Below are positions 29,983 to 37,904 of a stretch of 64,000 nucleotides of DNA, in pieces (positions within the stretch are counted from its first letter, which is position 1; the number at the start of each line of letters is the position of its first letter). The DNA lies in contig NZ_CP006019.1 of assembly GCF_000725425.1 (NCBI RefSeq), forward strand, positions 1,795,371 to 1,859,370. The letters run 5' to 3'. The stretch is from Palaeococcus pacificus DY20341. Its GTDB lineage: Archaea; Methanobacteriota_B; Thermococci; Thermococcales; Thermococcaceae. Position numbers and translations under genes: made by a program. Under the pieces are notes generated by a model. That model was not told where the DNA came from and did not search any database. It saw only the letters and a program-made list of their open reading frames with translations.

Positions 29983-30543
29983 GTGGAGAAAGCGGGGGAT
30001 AAGCTTGAAAAAACTGCTAAGGCGAAGACCAAAAAGATGCAGATTATAGTGGGAAAGAGGCGACATGTGCAACTCGAAAAGAGAAAAGAGATGAGCCACA
30101 ACATCAAATACATAAGCAAAGTTCCTGTCAAGCTCGTTATGGATAAAGACTTTCTCAAAGTTCATCCTGAGGACAGCTTAGTTGAGCTGGTTGGAAAGCT
30201 AAGAGGGGAAGAGACTTCGGCTGTTGTTGTTGATGATGAAGGCAAGCTTTTAGGCTTTATTACTGCAAAGGACTTGTTAAAATTCTTTGCACCTCTCCAC
30301 AGACACACAGTTATAGGGCTGGGGCTCTTAAAGAGATATTCTTTAACCAGAGCCTCATATGTAAGGGACATAATGATAACAAAGCCCATTACGATAACTA
30401 TTGATGATTACTTGGATCACGCCATTAAACTCATGGTTGAAACCGGAAAGCACCATCTTCCCGTTGTGGATAAAGAAAAGAGAGTACACGGTGTCCTGGA
30501 AGTAAAGGACATTGTAAGGCTCATCAGAATTGTAAGTCTCTAA
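29983..30543 (+). CDS. CBS-domain protein with basic N-terminal extension
   Basis: About 186 residues. Residues 1-40 are strongly basic (many Lys and Arg); two CBS domains follow, the first with EDSLVELVGKLRGEETSAVV near residue 55 and the second with YVRDIMITKPITI near residue 125. CBS pairs bind adenosine nucleotides and regulate partner proteins; the basic tail suggests nucleic-acid or membrane contact, which is inference. The start is uncertain: GTG at 29983 follows GGGGGT by four bases, and GTG at 29980 and TTG at 29971 are alternatives. The antiporter gene starts 17 bases after its stop, so it may regulate that transporter. Confidence 0.8.
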   Translation: MEKAGDKLEKTAKAKTKKMQIIVGKRRHVQLEKRKEMSHNIKYISKVPVKLVMDKDFLKVHPEDSLVELVGKLRGEETSAVVVDDEGKLLGFITAKDLLKFFAPLHRHTVIGLGLLKRYSLTRASYVRDIMITKPITITIDDYLDHAIKLMVETGKHHLPVVDKEKRVHGVLEVKDIVRLIRIVSL

Positions 30544-30560
30544 CCCATGTGGCGATAAAA

Positions 30561-31691
30561 ATGGAAGACCTGCTATTGATTGCTTTGATATTAATTACAG
30601 CAAAGATAACAGGATACGCATTTGAAAAGATAGGACAGCCGACTGTTTTAGGGCAAATTCTAGGTGGGATAGCCATAGGATTATACTTTAAGAGTGACGA
30701 AGTTATACACGCATTCTCAAACTTAGGAGTTCTCATTCTGCTGTTTTTGGCGGGTCTTGAAAGTGATCTTGAAGAGTTTAAGAGAGTCGGAAGGCCCAGC
30801 ATGCTTATAGCAACTATAGGTGTTATCACAGCATTCTTATTTGGATTTTTAATATCATTGCCGTTTGTTTCGACTAACGAGGCCCTATTATTCGGTGCCA
30901 TAATGACCCCAACAAGTGTCAGCATAACGGTTAGAGTTTTGATGGAGTTAAGAAAGCTCAGAACTAAAGAAGGCGCTGCTATTCTAGCTGCTGCTGTTAT
31001 AGATGATGTTTTTGGAATTTTGGCGCTGACTATAGTAATCTCCGTGCTTAAAGAAGGGAGTGTGCACATCATCGGCATATTGGAAATATTGATAAAAGTA
31101 GTTGGCTTTTTGTTTATACTATTGAAGTTTGGCGTTCCTCTTATGGAGCGCTTATTCCACCAAGTGAGCAGAATAAAGCTGCCCGAGACCACCACAACCT
31201 TCGCATTAATAACGGCAATATTTTTTGCCATTTTAGCCGAAAGAATGAATATAGCATCGATTTTGGGAGCTTATATGACAGGTTTAGTCCTAGGACAGAC
31301 TTACTACGGAAAGCAAATTATAGAGAAGATTTCCACGTTGGGATACGCAATTTTCATACCTATATTTTTCGTCGAAGTTGGCATGAGCATAGATTTGGGA
31401 TATATTTACAGCGCAGGCCTCTTCGCAGTTTTATACACAATAATGGCCATATTGAGCAAGATAGTCGGCTGTGGGGCAGGAGCTTATTTAGGCGGCTTCA
31501 ACTTAAAAGAATCGCTTGGGATTGGTATCGGAATGATACCAAGATTGGGTGTGGAATTAGCAATGTTAGCAATTGCAATAAAGAGCGGCGTAGCCAATCA
31601 AGACATGCTCACCATAGCCGTTTTCATGGTGTTTGTAACGACGATAATAACGCCTCCAATGCTCAAGTGGGCTCACACAAAATTGAAATAG
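30561..31691 (+). CDS. Cation:proton antiporter (CPA2/KefB type)
   Basis: 376 residues, about 12 membrane helices. Signatures include GQPTVLGQILGGIAIG near residue 25, FLAGLESDLEEF near residue 63 and AAVIDDVFGIL near residue 145, where the Asp pair is the ion-binding centre of CPA2 antiporters. It lacks the C-terminal RCK domain of KefB/C, and the CBS protein encoded just upstream may serve as its nucleotide sensor. The ATG at 30561 is preceded by GTGGCGAT; an in-frame GTG at 30549 is the alternative. It likely exchanges Na+ or K+ for protons. Confidence 0.88.
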   Translation: MEDLLLIALILITAKITGYAFEKIGQPTVLGQILGGIAIGLYFKSDEVIHAFSNLGVLILLFLAGLESDLEEFKRVGRPSMLIATIGVITAFLFGFLISLPFVSTNEALLFGAIMTPTSVSITVRVLMELRKLRTKEGAAILAAAVIDDVFGILALTIVISVLKEGSVHIIGILEILIKVVGFLFILLKFGVPLMERLFHQVSRIKLPETTTTFALITAIFFAILAERMNIASILGAYMTGLVLGQTYYGKQIIEKISTLGYAIFIPIFFVEVGMSIDLGYIYSAGLFAVLYTIMAILSKIVGCGAGAYLGGFNLKESLGIGIGMIPRLGVELAMLAIAIKSGVANQDMLTIAVFMVFVTTIITPPMLKWAHTKLK

Positions 31692-31835
31692 TCTAAATTA
31701 GATGACCAAATTTTAGATTAATTTTTGTCATTCTGTTGAAAATATGGCCAATAAAATGAAATATCTATCATAAATTCAACATATTTTGCATAAAAGACAT
31801 AAACCTTAAAGACAATGCTGAAAATAGGTGATAAC

Positions 31836-32747
31836 ATGAACGCAGTTCAGCTGATTAGTAGAGATATAAGTCCAATCCTGAGAGTACAAACGAAGGTAAT
31901 TGGATATATGACTGACTATTTCATAAAGAAGGGCTTTAAATGGCTCTTACCTGTAATGCTAAGCTCTATAACCGATCCACTGTGGCCAGATCCCGCAGCG
32001 AGCAAAATGAGGGCCCCAGAGATTGAGGCCTATGGAACTAGGCTTAAATTAATGCACAGCATGATCCTCCACAAGCAGATGGCTATAGCGATGGGCTTGG
32101 AAAAGATTTTCGTACTCTCTCCAAACATTAGGCTTGAAGAGAGGGATAGAGACGATGGAAGACACGCTTATGAGTTCACCCAGCTCGACTTCGAGATGGC
32201 CTACGCAAGCATGGACGATGTGATGGGTCTTATAGAAGGCTTAATAGTAGGTTTATTTGACTATGCAAGAGGATTACCAGAGATGAGAGAGCTGGATAGA
32301 GAGCTCCCAAAGATAAAAGCTCCTTTCAAGCGCTTCACCATGGCAGAGATTGAAGAGGAATATGGCGACGATGAGGAAGCAAGCAAAGCTATGGACGAGC
32401 CTTTCTGGATAATCGACATCTCAAGAGAGTTCTATGATAGAGAAGACCCCACAAAACCAGGACACTTTAGAAACTATGACCTAATAATGCCCGAAGGCTA
32501 TGGCGAAGTCTCAAGCGGCGGCGAGAGGGAATGGCAGTACGAGGTAATCTTAAGGAAGCTCAAAGAGAGTGGACTCAGCTTGGAGGCATTTAAGCCCTAT
32601 CTAGAGGTAGCAAAAGCGAGAAAGCTTAAGCCCTCAGCAGGCGCGGGCATTGGAGTGGAGAGAATCGTTAGGTTCATAGTAGGAGCAAAGCACATAGCGG
32701 AGGTGCAACCTTTCCCAAGAATTCCGGGAATTCCTGCAGTGATTTAA
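31836..32747 (+). CDS. Archaeal asparagine synthetase A (AspRS-like)
   Basis: A 303-residue class II synthetase-like catalytic domain without an anticodon-binding domain. WLLPVMLSSITDPLWPDP, motif 2 (EERDRDDGRHAYEFTQLD) and motif 3 (GAGIGVERIVRFI) are clear. It closely matches the Pyrococcus abyssi enzyme shown to make asparagine from aspartate, ammonia and ATP, an enzyme thought to descend from aspartyl-/asparaginyl-tRNA synthetase. The ATG at 31836 follows GGTGATAAC; seven upstream codons are dropped. It is monocistronic and convergent with the PIN-domain gene (four-base overlap). Confidence 0.92.
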   Translation: MNAVQLISRDISPILRVQTKVIGYMTDYFIKKGFKWLLPVMLSSITDPLWPDPAASKMRAPEIEAYGTRLKLMHSMILHKQMAIAMGLEKIFVLSPNIRLEERDRDDGRHAYEFTQLDFEMAYASMDDVMGLIEGLIVGLFDYARGLPEMRELDRELPKIKAPFKRFTMAEIEEEYGDDEEASKAMDEPFWIIDISREFYDREDPTKPGHFRNYDLIMPEGYGEVSSGGEREWQYEVILRKLKESGLSLEAFKPYLEVAKARKLKPSAGAGIGVERIVRFIVGAKHIAEVQPFPRIPGIPAVI

Positions 32748-33154
32748 TTTATCATCCCCTCCAGGACTAAAATTTTCTTTTGCCTCAAATAAACAACGGG
32801 AATTCCTTTTTCCCTCAACTTTTTCTTTAGCCCCTTATCGTTTGTGCAGACGATTACATTAGGCGTTTTTAAGGCAAACTCTAAAATTAGCTCATCCGTT
32901 GGCTTTTCACCAAACCTGCCCACTTCCACGATCTTAAAACCCTCTATTAGCCTCTTAGCCATTCTAATCGCTAAAAGATCTTTGCCGCGGGATTTTCGCT
33001 CTATGACATCGAGCTCTTGCTTTACAACATCTGGAACACATACCTCAAACTTGACATCCAAAATGCGGTAGAGTTCTCTTACAATATCCACTCCAAACTG
33101 GCCGGGAACTAAGAGAAAGTTCGTGTCGAGTACAATCAAATAATCATTTTTAAC
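32744..33154 (-). CDS. PIN-domain ribonuclease-like protein (Fcf1-like)
   Basis: 136 residues. LIVLDTNFLLVPGQ holds the first PIN Asp, and the later acidic residues sit in VKQELDVIE, TDELILEFA and VCTNDKGL. It resembles the archaeal Fcf1/FAF1-type PIN family, linked to rRNA maturation, more than VapC toxins. No antitoxin gene is adjacent. It follows the aIF2-gamma gene by 29 bases, so the pair probably forms a translation-related operon. The ATG at 33154 follows GGTGATTTTT. Confidence 0.87.
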   Translation of the reverse strand, partial: VKNDYLIVLDTNFLLVPGQFGVDIVRELYRILDVKFEVCVPDVVKQELDVIERKSRGKDLLAIRMAKRLIEGFKIVEVGRFGEKPTDELILEFALKTPNVIVCTNDKGLKKKLREKGIPVVYLRQKKILVLEGMIN

Positions 33155-33183
33155 CATAAAAATCACCAAAAGAAAGAAGAAAA

Positions 33184-34416
33184 TCACTCCTTAATAAGAC
33201 CATATCCAATGAGGCGCCACCTTGAGCCCACTTGCCTGCTTATTGCAACCCTATCTCCAGGCTCTGCACATATTGGTATTTGAAGCTTTATCTCTGCCTC
33301 GTCCTTTCCTAAGTTCGTGACAAGACCAACTGTTCTAGCAGTTCCCACGTTCAACAACAGCATCTCTCTCCTCTTTATGGGCTCAACTTTGAGCTCTTCC
33401 TCAGTTCCAACCACCCTATCCAAAAGATGCACTTCTAAGCGGAGGTCTTCCCAAACAGGCGGCAATTGTCCGGGCTTTCCTACGATGTTACCTGCCATCA
33501 AGTCTCCCTTAGTTAGGTATGGATCGAGCTTAGTCCCGACACCTACTAGCCCACCTGGAAAGGCCTCATCGACGAACTTACCTCCTGCTTGAAGAGAGAC
33601 TATCTCCGTAGTTATTGGCTCATACTTAATCCTTCCATGCTCCTCATAAGGCACACCAGGCCTTATTTCGATTTCATCCCCTACCTTGAGCTTTCCTTGG
33701 ACTATTGAACCTCCCAAAACGCCACCTATGAGCTTCTCAGGTGTAGTTCCGGGTTTATTAACGTCGAAGCTCCTGAGGACAAACATCTTTGGCGGCTTAT
33801 TTGGATCGCGCTTAGGTGTTGAAATGAAGTCCTCAATAGCTTTCATCAAAACATCGACGTTTGCACCGTGTAGAGCCGAGATCGGAATGATTGGAGCATT
33901 CTCTGCAACAGTTCCCTTAACAAACTCCTTTATCTGGTTGTAGTTTTCTATGGCCTTTTCTTTGCTGACGAGCTCGATTTTGTTTTGGGCAATTATAATG
34001 TTCTTGTTTCCAACAATTTGCAGAGCCATCAAGTGCTCTCTAGTCTGGGGCTTCGGACATGGCTCATTAGCTGCTATGACAAGAACAGCACCATCCATTA
34101 GAGAAGCTCCAGCGAGCATTGTGGTCATCAAAGCCTCATGACCGGGTGAATCTATGAAGGAAATCCTCCTCTCAAACTCTGTTTCAGCACCGCAGTAGGG
34201 GCACTTTGGAGAAGTAGAGTACTTCCCACAGCTCGGACACTTCCTAATCTCCGCATCTGCAAAACCTATCTTTATTGTGATACCTCTTCTAAGCTCCTCA
34301 CTGTGAGTATCGGCCCAAATTCCCGTCAAAGCTTTAGTTAATGTAGTTTTACCGTGATCAACGTGACCAACCATACCAATGTTAACTTCAGATTGTTTAA
34401 ACTTCTTTTTTGCCAT
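33184..34416 (-). CDS. Translation initiation factor aIF2 subunit gamma
   Basis: A 410-residue GTPase. [10 protein letters not shown] (P-loop), the switch I region with RGITIK, a zinc knuckle (CPSCGKY, CPYCG near residue 60), DSPGHE (switch II) and AQNKIEL (NKxD) are all visible, followed by two beta-barrel domains. It forms the core of aIF2 and brings Met-tRNAi to the small subunit. The length agrees with Pyrococcus aIF2-gamma. The ATG at 34416 has a GAGGTGAT site. It lies downstream of rps6e in the same direction, an arrangement I recall from other Thermococcales. Confidence 0.96.
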   Translation of the reverse strand: MAKKKFKQSEVNIGMVGHVDHGKTTLTKALTGIWADTHSEELRRGITIKIGFADAEIRKCPSCGKYSTSPKCPYCGAETEFERRISFIDSPGHEALMTTMLAGASLMDGAVLVIAANEPCPKPQTREHLMALQIVGNKNIIIAQNKIELVSKEKAIENYNQIKEFVKGTVAENAPIIPISALHGANVDVLMKAIEDFISTPKRDPNKPPKMFVLRSFDVNKPGTTPEKLIGGVLGGSIVQGKLKVGDEIEIRPGVPYEEHGRIKYEPITTEIVSLQAGGKFVDEAFPGGLVGVGTKLDPYLTKGDLMAGNIVGKPGQLPPVWEDLRLEVHLLDRVVGTEEELKVEPIKRREMLLLNVGTARTVGLVTNLGKDEAEIKLQIPICAEPGDRVAISRQVGSRWRLIGYGLIKE

Positions 34417-34472
34417 CCCCATCACCTCTCTAAAGTATAGAATAGAATTTTGCTTTATTAACCTTGCCTTAT

Positions 34473-34512
34473 TTGAGCCAAGACATCATCCGAAAAGATG
34501 TGAGAGGCTCAA
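34473..34512. other. Two-part stem-loop between rps6e and the aIF2-gamma gene
   Basis: TTGAGCC (34473-34479) pairs with GGCTCAA (34506-34512), and inside it ACATC (34483-34487) pairs with GATGT (34497-34501). The internal loop is asymmetric (AAG opposite GAGA), reminiscent of a kink-turn, the motif bound by L7Ae. It lies in the 129-base gap of the S6e/aIF2-gamma unit. A role as a processing site, terminator or L7Ae-controlled element is inference. Confidence 0.45.
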
Positions 34513-34545
34513 CAAAAGCAAATGGATTGAAAGAAGAGGGAGCCT

Positions 34546-34929
34546 TCACTCCCCGTAGACAATCTTGGTGTTTATTTGCATTATTTCAGGGCTTATGGTG
34601 TTGCCTCTAACTGTCTTCTTCCTTCTCTCTCCTTTCTTTGTCGGCCTGAAACCTGGGCCTCTTGAAACCAAAATCCTTATCTTCCTTGGGCCGTGTACGT
34701 CAGGCCTCATTGGGAAGCCGTCCTTGTCTGTTCCGCCGGTTATCTTTAGCTTTACATTGCTTGGTATCTCTTCGCCGAAAACTTCACTTAAGTCAACACC
34801 CAAGAGGCTCGCGTCAAAGGTGTCGCCAATCCTCAAACCTATCAAAGCTTCGGCTTTCTTGTCGCTAACTTCGATTTGCTTAGCTTTTCCACTCTTTGGG
34901 TCTGAAATAACTACCTTAAACGTAACCAT
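34546..34929 (-). CDS. rps6e: Ribosomal protein S6e
   Basis: 127 residues, the compact archaeal S6e without the eukaryotic C-terminal phosphorylated tail. [17 protein letters not shown] opens the protein, and [17 protein letters not shown] near residue 65 is the family signature. It is a small-subunit protein. The ATG at 34929 follows GAGGTGGGAGG; an in-frame start at 34953 is rejected. A TATA-like TTTTTAAATATTTCC (minus strand, about 35001-35014) is a strong promoter. Confidence 0.96.
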   Translation of the reverse strand: MVTFKVVISDPKSGKAKQIEVSDKKAEALIGLRIGDTFDASLLGVDLSEVFGEEIPSNVKLKITGGTDKDGFPMRPDVHGPRKIRILVSRGPGFRPTKKGERRKKTVRGNTISPEIMQINTKIVYGE

Positions 34930-35430
34930 TTCCTCCCACCTCTTTCTGTTCATTAGCGGGATTCATTGGGGAAACCCCTTACCCAGGGGTGCTTAAGAGG
35001 AAATATTTAAAAACCTTTCTCTCGAGGGGCATTGTTCTGATTATTTTTCAGCGTTCTCTCGTGCCCCTTACGTTAACCCCGTATTCTGACATCCCGCTGA
35101 AATGAAGGGGTAAAGGGGAAGGCCGAAAGATGCCAGAATGGTCAAACTGCAACCCATTCCCCTTTTAAAAACCTTTCCATGCAGGACCGGGGGACTTCGT
35201 CCCCCACGTCCTTGCCAACCCCCTCCCCCTCTCAAGTGGGGTTCCACCCCACACCCCATTCTCTCTCAAAAACGGAAGGGCTCCGCCCCTACAACCCCGA
35301 GGACACTCTCTGGCTGCAAACAGCTTAGAATACTAAAAATTGTCCCTCAAACGAGCTTTGAACTAGAAATGTCCTAATCAAAGAATACTAAATAAGAAGA
35401 GTAAAAGGGAGATTTGAAGATGCTTCCCAT
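34930..35430. other. Gene-free island with GC-rich hairpins and interleaved stems
   Basis: No convincing coding frame exists in these 500 bases. After the S6e promoter, AGGGGCA (35025-35031) can pair with TGCCCCT (35062-35068), and TTTCAGCG (35046-35053) with CGCTGAAA (35095-35102); the two interleave like a pseudoknot or alternative states. A long hairpin occupies 35181-35215 with core GGGGGAC/GTCCCCC around TTC. GTGGGGT/ACCCCAC around TCC (35236-35252) and GGGC/GCCC around TCC (35278-35288) follow. A TATA-like sequence on the minus strand near 35164-35175 could drive a leftward non-coding RNA. Base composition is sharply GC-rich compared with the rest of the window. Confidence 0.5.
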
Positions 35431-36555
35431 TCAAAGCTCCTCAAACCTATCCTTCAGCTTCTCCAAAATGCCTGGAAGTGTTGTGTACTCCATCTCTTCG
35501 AGAGGCAAGCGGTGTGGTTCGAATGGACCGTGCCTCCTCATGTAGTCTGTTATCTCTAAAGCCTTTCTTCTTGCATCGTCGAATGCTACATCATCGAAAA
35601 GGTCAACTGGGCCTATAAGTCTTCCATTCTTGTTTATTTGCCATCCTAAAGCAATCACCCTTGGAGGTCCGTCGAATCTTGATGGTGTCGCGTATTTGAG
35701 TGGAACCGGGATGATTGGGCCGTTGTGTGAGCCTCTCATCCATCCGCTTACTAAGTGTGGGAACGCAAAAGGTTCAAGAACTTCACCGAGAGCTGGAAGA
35801 CCGCTTTGTGCCCTAACAATAGCCACAGGATCATCTTTTCCTACATACTCTCCAGCTATCTCAAAGAGCTTCTCCGTGCTTATAACTGCAACAGGCTCAT
35901 CACTTGGTATTGCATGGCCCTCTTTGGGGAAAACATGCTTTATAACGTACCTTGACTTGGCACCTATCAACGCCAAGAGATCGTAGAGTTCCTCTGGGGA
36001 GTTAAGAATTACTCTCTTGTGTTCCATAATGTCCCAAACTTCAAACCTAAAGCCCATGTGCATGTGTGGGTCTATAACGAGCCCAGCTGTGTTGAATGGA
36101 TCAGCGAACATTCTAAAGATTGGCAAGTTAAAAGCTCCTGGCTCCGTCTTATCCATGTGGAATGTCACTATTGGCTCGCTCCTCCTTAAGGTAATCTCCA
36201 TCTCAGCTACTCCTGGTCCCATGCCCCTAATGTTTCCACTAAAAGCGTCTTTTAACAAGTCTTGACCTGCTCCATAGAGGCCAAGCTCCTTTGCAATCTC
36301 AGTTGCTTCTTTAAATGTGTCCCAAGCCAAACCGTGGATTTCCTCGCTGTCAACACCTTTCTTGTGGGTCATTATCAACTGAAGGTCGTCTCCACAGTAG
36401 GTAACGTGGAAGTCGATAATGGTTCCCTCTTCCTTAGATTTGGCCAATAATTCGTTTGCCTTTTCTATGAGAGCTGGGTGAACCTTATGGTGGCCTGGCC
36501 ATCCCCCTATGTCGGCCTTTATAACACTAATGGTTATCTTCTCTCCAATAGCCAT
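35431..36555 (-). CDS. fbp: Fructose-1,6-bisphosphate aldolase/phosphatase (class V FBPase)
   Basis: 374 residues, nearly identical in length to Thermococcus kodakarensis FBPase. ISVIKADIGGWPGHH near the N-terminus holds the first metal ligands; YCGDDLQL, FSGNIRGMGPG and the Lys/Tyr-bearing middle region are typical of the bifunctional archaeal enzyme, which condenses triose phosphates and then removes the C1 phosphate. It commits carbon to gluconeogenesis in one protein. The ATG at 36555 follows GGTGATTAAC; a GTG four codons upstream is part of that site. A TATA box (36587-36594) and an upstream TGM-like site lie ahead of it. Confidence 0.96.
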   Translation of the reverse strand: MAIGEKITISVIKADIGGWPGHHKVHPALIEKANELLAKSKEEGTIIDFHVTYCGDDLQLIMTHKKGVDSEEIHGLAWDTFKEATEIAKELGLYGAGQDLLKDAFSGNIRGMGPGVAEMEITLRRSEPIVTFHMDKTEPGAFNLPIFRMFADPFNTAGLVIDPHMHMGFRFEVWDIMEHKRVILNSPEELYDLLALIGAKSRYVIKHVFPKEGHAIPSDEPVAVISTEKLFEIAGEYVGKDDPVAIVRAQSGLPALGEVLEPFAFPHLVSGWMRGSHNGPIIPVPLKYATPSRFDGPPRVIALGWQINKNGRLIGPVDLFDDVAFDDARRKALEITDYMRRHGPFEPHRLPLEEMEYTTLPGILEKLKDRFEEL

Positions 36556-36613
36556 GTTAATCACCACTCTTAACTATAATTTCAAGTTTATAAAATTTTA
36601 CTATGAGAAAATA

Positions 36614-36630
36614 TATCACTAAGAATGACA
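36614..36630 (-). promoter_or_regulatory. TGM-like site upstream of the fbp TATA box
   Basis: TATCAC-TAAGA-ATGACA: the first half matches the TGM consensus fully, the second half (GTGATA) at four of six. It lies about 20-40 bases upstream of the fbp TATA box (TTTATAAA, 36587-36594). A TGM upstream of BRE/TATA is the activating arrangement reported for gluconeogenic genes, which is what fbp is. Confidence 0.6.
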
Positions 36631-36676
36631 CAAAAATGCCAAGAGCATCAGAAAAAATAAACAAAATTAAAGCAAA

Positions 36677-36916
36677 TCAGCAGAGGTCAGTCCATCCAAA
36701 TTCTTCTTTTGCTATCTTTATTATCTCTTTGAGCTCTTCTTTTTTGATGTTGACGCTGCTAACTCCCCCAATTGCTGCTATAATTCCATGAACTTCTTCT
36801 TGAACTTGAATAACGTCTTCATCAATTTTTGTAATTTTGAGTTCCCTTCTGGCAACTTCGTCATCACTAATCTTGAACTTATCCTCACCAACCTTTATGT
36901 GTTTGAGTTCTACCAT
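36677..36916 (-). CDS. Small conserved-looking protein of unknown function
   Basis: 79 residues, acidic, mixed alpha/beta, with no cysteine except at the C-terminal end (WTDLC). I recognise no family. MVELKHIKVGEDKFKISD opens it and IIAAIGGVSSVNIKKEEL is near residue 50. The ATG at 36916 follows GGTGATTTT, a good ribosome site; the longer frame upstream would run back towards tRNA-Trp and is rejected. Its own promoter must lie in the short gap before the divergent tRNA-Trp gene. Confidence 0.65.
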   Translation of the reverse strand: MVELKHIKVGEDKFKISDDEVARRELKITKIDEDVIQVQEEVHGIIAAIGGVSSVNIKKEELKEIIKIAKEEFGWTDLC

Positions 36917-37026
36917 AAAATCACCATAAATATCTATGAGTGTCATTCCTAATAAGAATTTCCATCGCTTGTAGAAATAATGCCCGCAAAGCTTATAAAT
37001 GCCCGAAGCCCTAAGAGATAATGGCT

Positions 37027-37175
37027 GGGGGCATGGTGTAGCCTGGTCTATCATCGCGGGCTCCAGAGGCCATGAGGAGGAGCGGGTTTGCTGACTCGGG
37101 GCATGATGACCCTTTGGAGCCCCGAGCGGCTGGAGAAACCCGCGGACCGGGGTTCAAATCCCCGTGCCCCCACCA
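37027..37175 (+). tRNA. tRNA-Trp (CCA) with a 71-base intron
   Basis: Acceptor GGGGGCA pairs with TGCCCCC, A73 and CCA are encoded, and the T arm is CCGGGGTTCAAATCCCCGG. The anticodon loop after splicing is CTCCAGA (CCA anticodon), on stem GCGGG/CCCGC. The intron sits at the canonical 37/38 position: exon 1 ends at 37066 and exon 2 begins at 37138. CTCCAG at the first splice site pairs with CTGGAG at the second, giving a bulge-helix-bulge for the tRNA splicing endonuclease. A TATA-like TTATAAAT lies near 36990. Confidence 0.96.
37067..37137 (+). ncRNA. Box C/D guide RNA within the tRNA-Trp intron
   Basis: The intron carries box C ATGAGGA (37072-37078), D' CTGA (37091-37094), C' ATGATGA (37103-37109) and D CCGA (37122-37125). 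The sequence before D pairs with GGCTCCA of exon 1, and the fifth base before D (G37117) faces C34, the first anticodon base. The sequence before D' pairs with AAACCCGC of exon 2, and its fifth base (G37086) faces C39. So it should guide 2'-O-methylation of C34 and C39 of its own pre-tRNA, the arrangement shown for archaeal tRNA-Trp introns. Confidence 0.93.
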
Positions 37176-37217
37176 CTTCTCGCTCTAGTATAAAACTTTG
37201 CTGAACAGTTTTCTCGC

Positions 37218-37238
37218 CATAAAAAAGACTTTTTTATG
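37218..37238. repeat. Perfect short palindrome downstream of tRNA-Trp
   Basis: CATAAAAAAG, one A, then CTTTTTTATG: a 10-base perfect inverted repeat. As RNA it would be a weak hairpin with a T run, so it could end the tRNA-Trp transcript in either direction. It could also be a protein-binding site. It lies 43 bases after the tRNA. Confidence 0.5.
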
Positions 37239-37394
37239 AAAATACTCTTTTAAAGGTGTTTCTTCACTTATTTACAAAATAATAAACAACAAAAAGAAAA
37301 ACAAGTCTATCAATTCTCTTAAGATTGTTAGGCTCATTCATTCCTCGCTTCATCATAAAATCAGAAAGGAGAACGCTAATCATCGCCCTCTTAA

Positions 37395-37847
37395 TTAAAC
37401 ATCCTCTTTTACCGTAACAAACGATACCATAGTTACCGTTTGTCCAATTCCTTTGATCTCCCTTAGTTTATCTACAACTATTTTCCCAATATCCTCAGCT
37501 GATGGTGCCCTAACTTTTATCAGCAAGTCCCATTCGCCTGCTATAATGTGAACCTCGTAGATCCACTCTAGTTGTGCTATTCTTTCAGCGACTTCCCTTT
37601 GAGTTAGGCCAGATGCTGGATCATACCTCGCCAATATAAATGCAGTTGTTCCCAAATTGAGCTTTCTATAATTCGGCTTTATAGTAAACTTTTCAATTAT
37701 TCCCTCTTCAACGAGCTTTTTAATACGATAATGAACAGTAGTCCTTGGAATACCAAGTTTTTTGCTTAAAGCTGCTATATTCTCCCTTGAGTTGTCTTTC
37801 AATTCGTCCAACAGTCTCATATCAACTCTATCCAACGTATCCCCCAT
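37395..37847 (-). CDS. Lrp/AsnC-family transcriptional regulator
   Basis: A 150-residue protein: N-terminal winged helix (DELKDNSRENIAALSKKLG, then RTTVHYRIKKLVEEGII) and C-terminal RAM ligand-binding domain (EVHIIAGEWDLLIKVR). Such regulators form octamers and respond to amino acids. A TATA-like TTTATATTG (minus strand, near 37880) precedes it. It is a single gene. It resembles several Pyrococcus Lrp paralogues and I cannot say which. Confidence 0.9.
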   Translation of the reverse strand: MGDTLDRVDMRLLDELKDNSRENIAALSKKLGIPRTTVHYRIKKLVEEGIIEKFTIKPNYRKLNLGTTAFILARYDPASGLTQREVAERIAQLEWIYEVHIIAGEWDLLIKVRAPSAEDIGKIVVDKLREIKGIGQTVTMVSFVTVKEDV

Positions 37848-37904
37848 ACTTTCCCCCTCTTTTGTTTGTCATATTTTCAATATAAACCTATCGCATTTGG
37901 ATAT

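Noticed and set aside
32744..33154. PIN protein as a VapC toxin
   Set aside because: No antitoxin gene is adjacent, it is co-oriented with aIF2-gamma, and it looks Fcf1-like.
35068..35377. Overlapping ORFs on both strands in the hairpin island (about 63 and 79 codons)
   Set aside because: They are Pro/Gly/Arg-rich readings of C- and G-runs with no ribosome site and no family resemblance.
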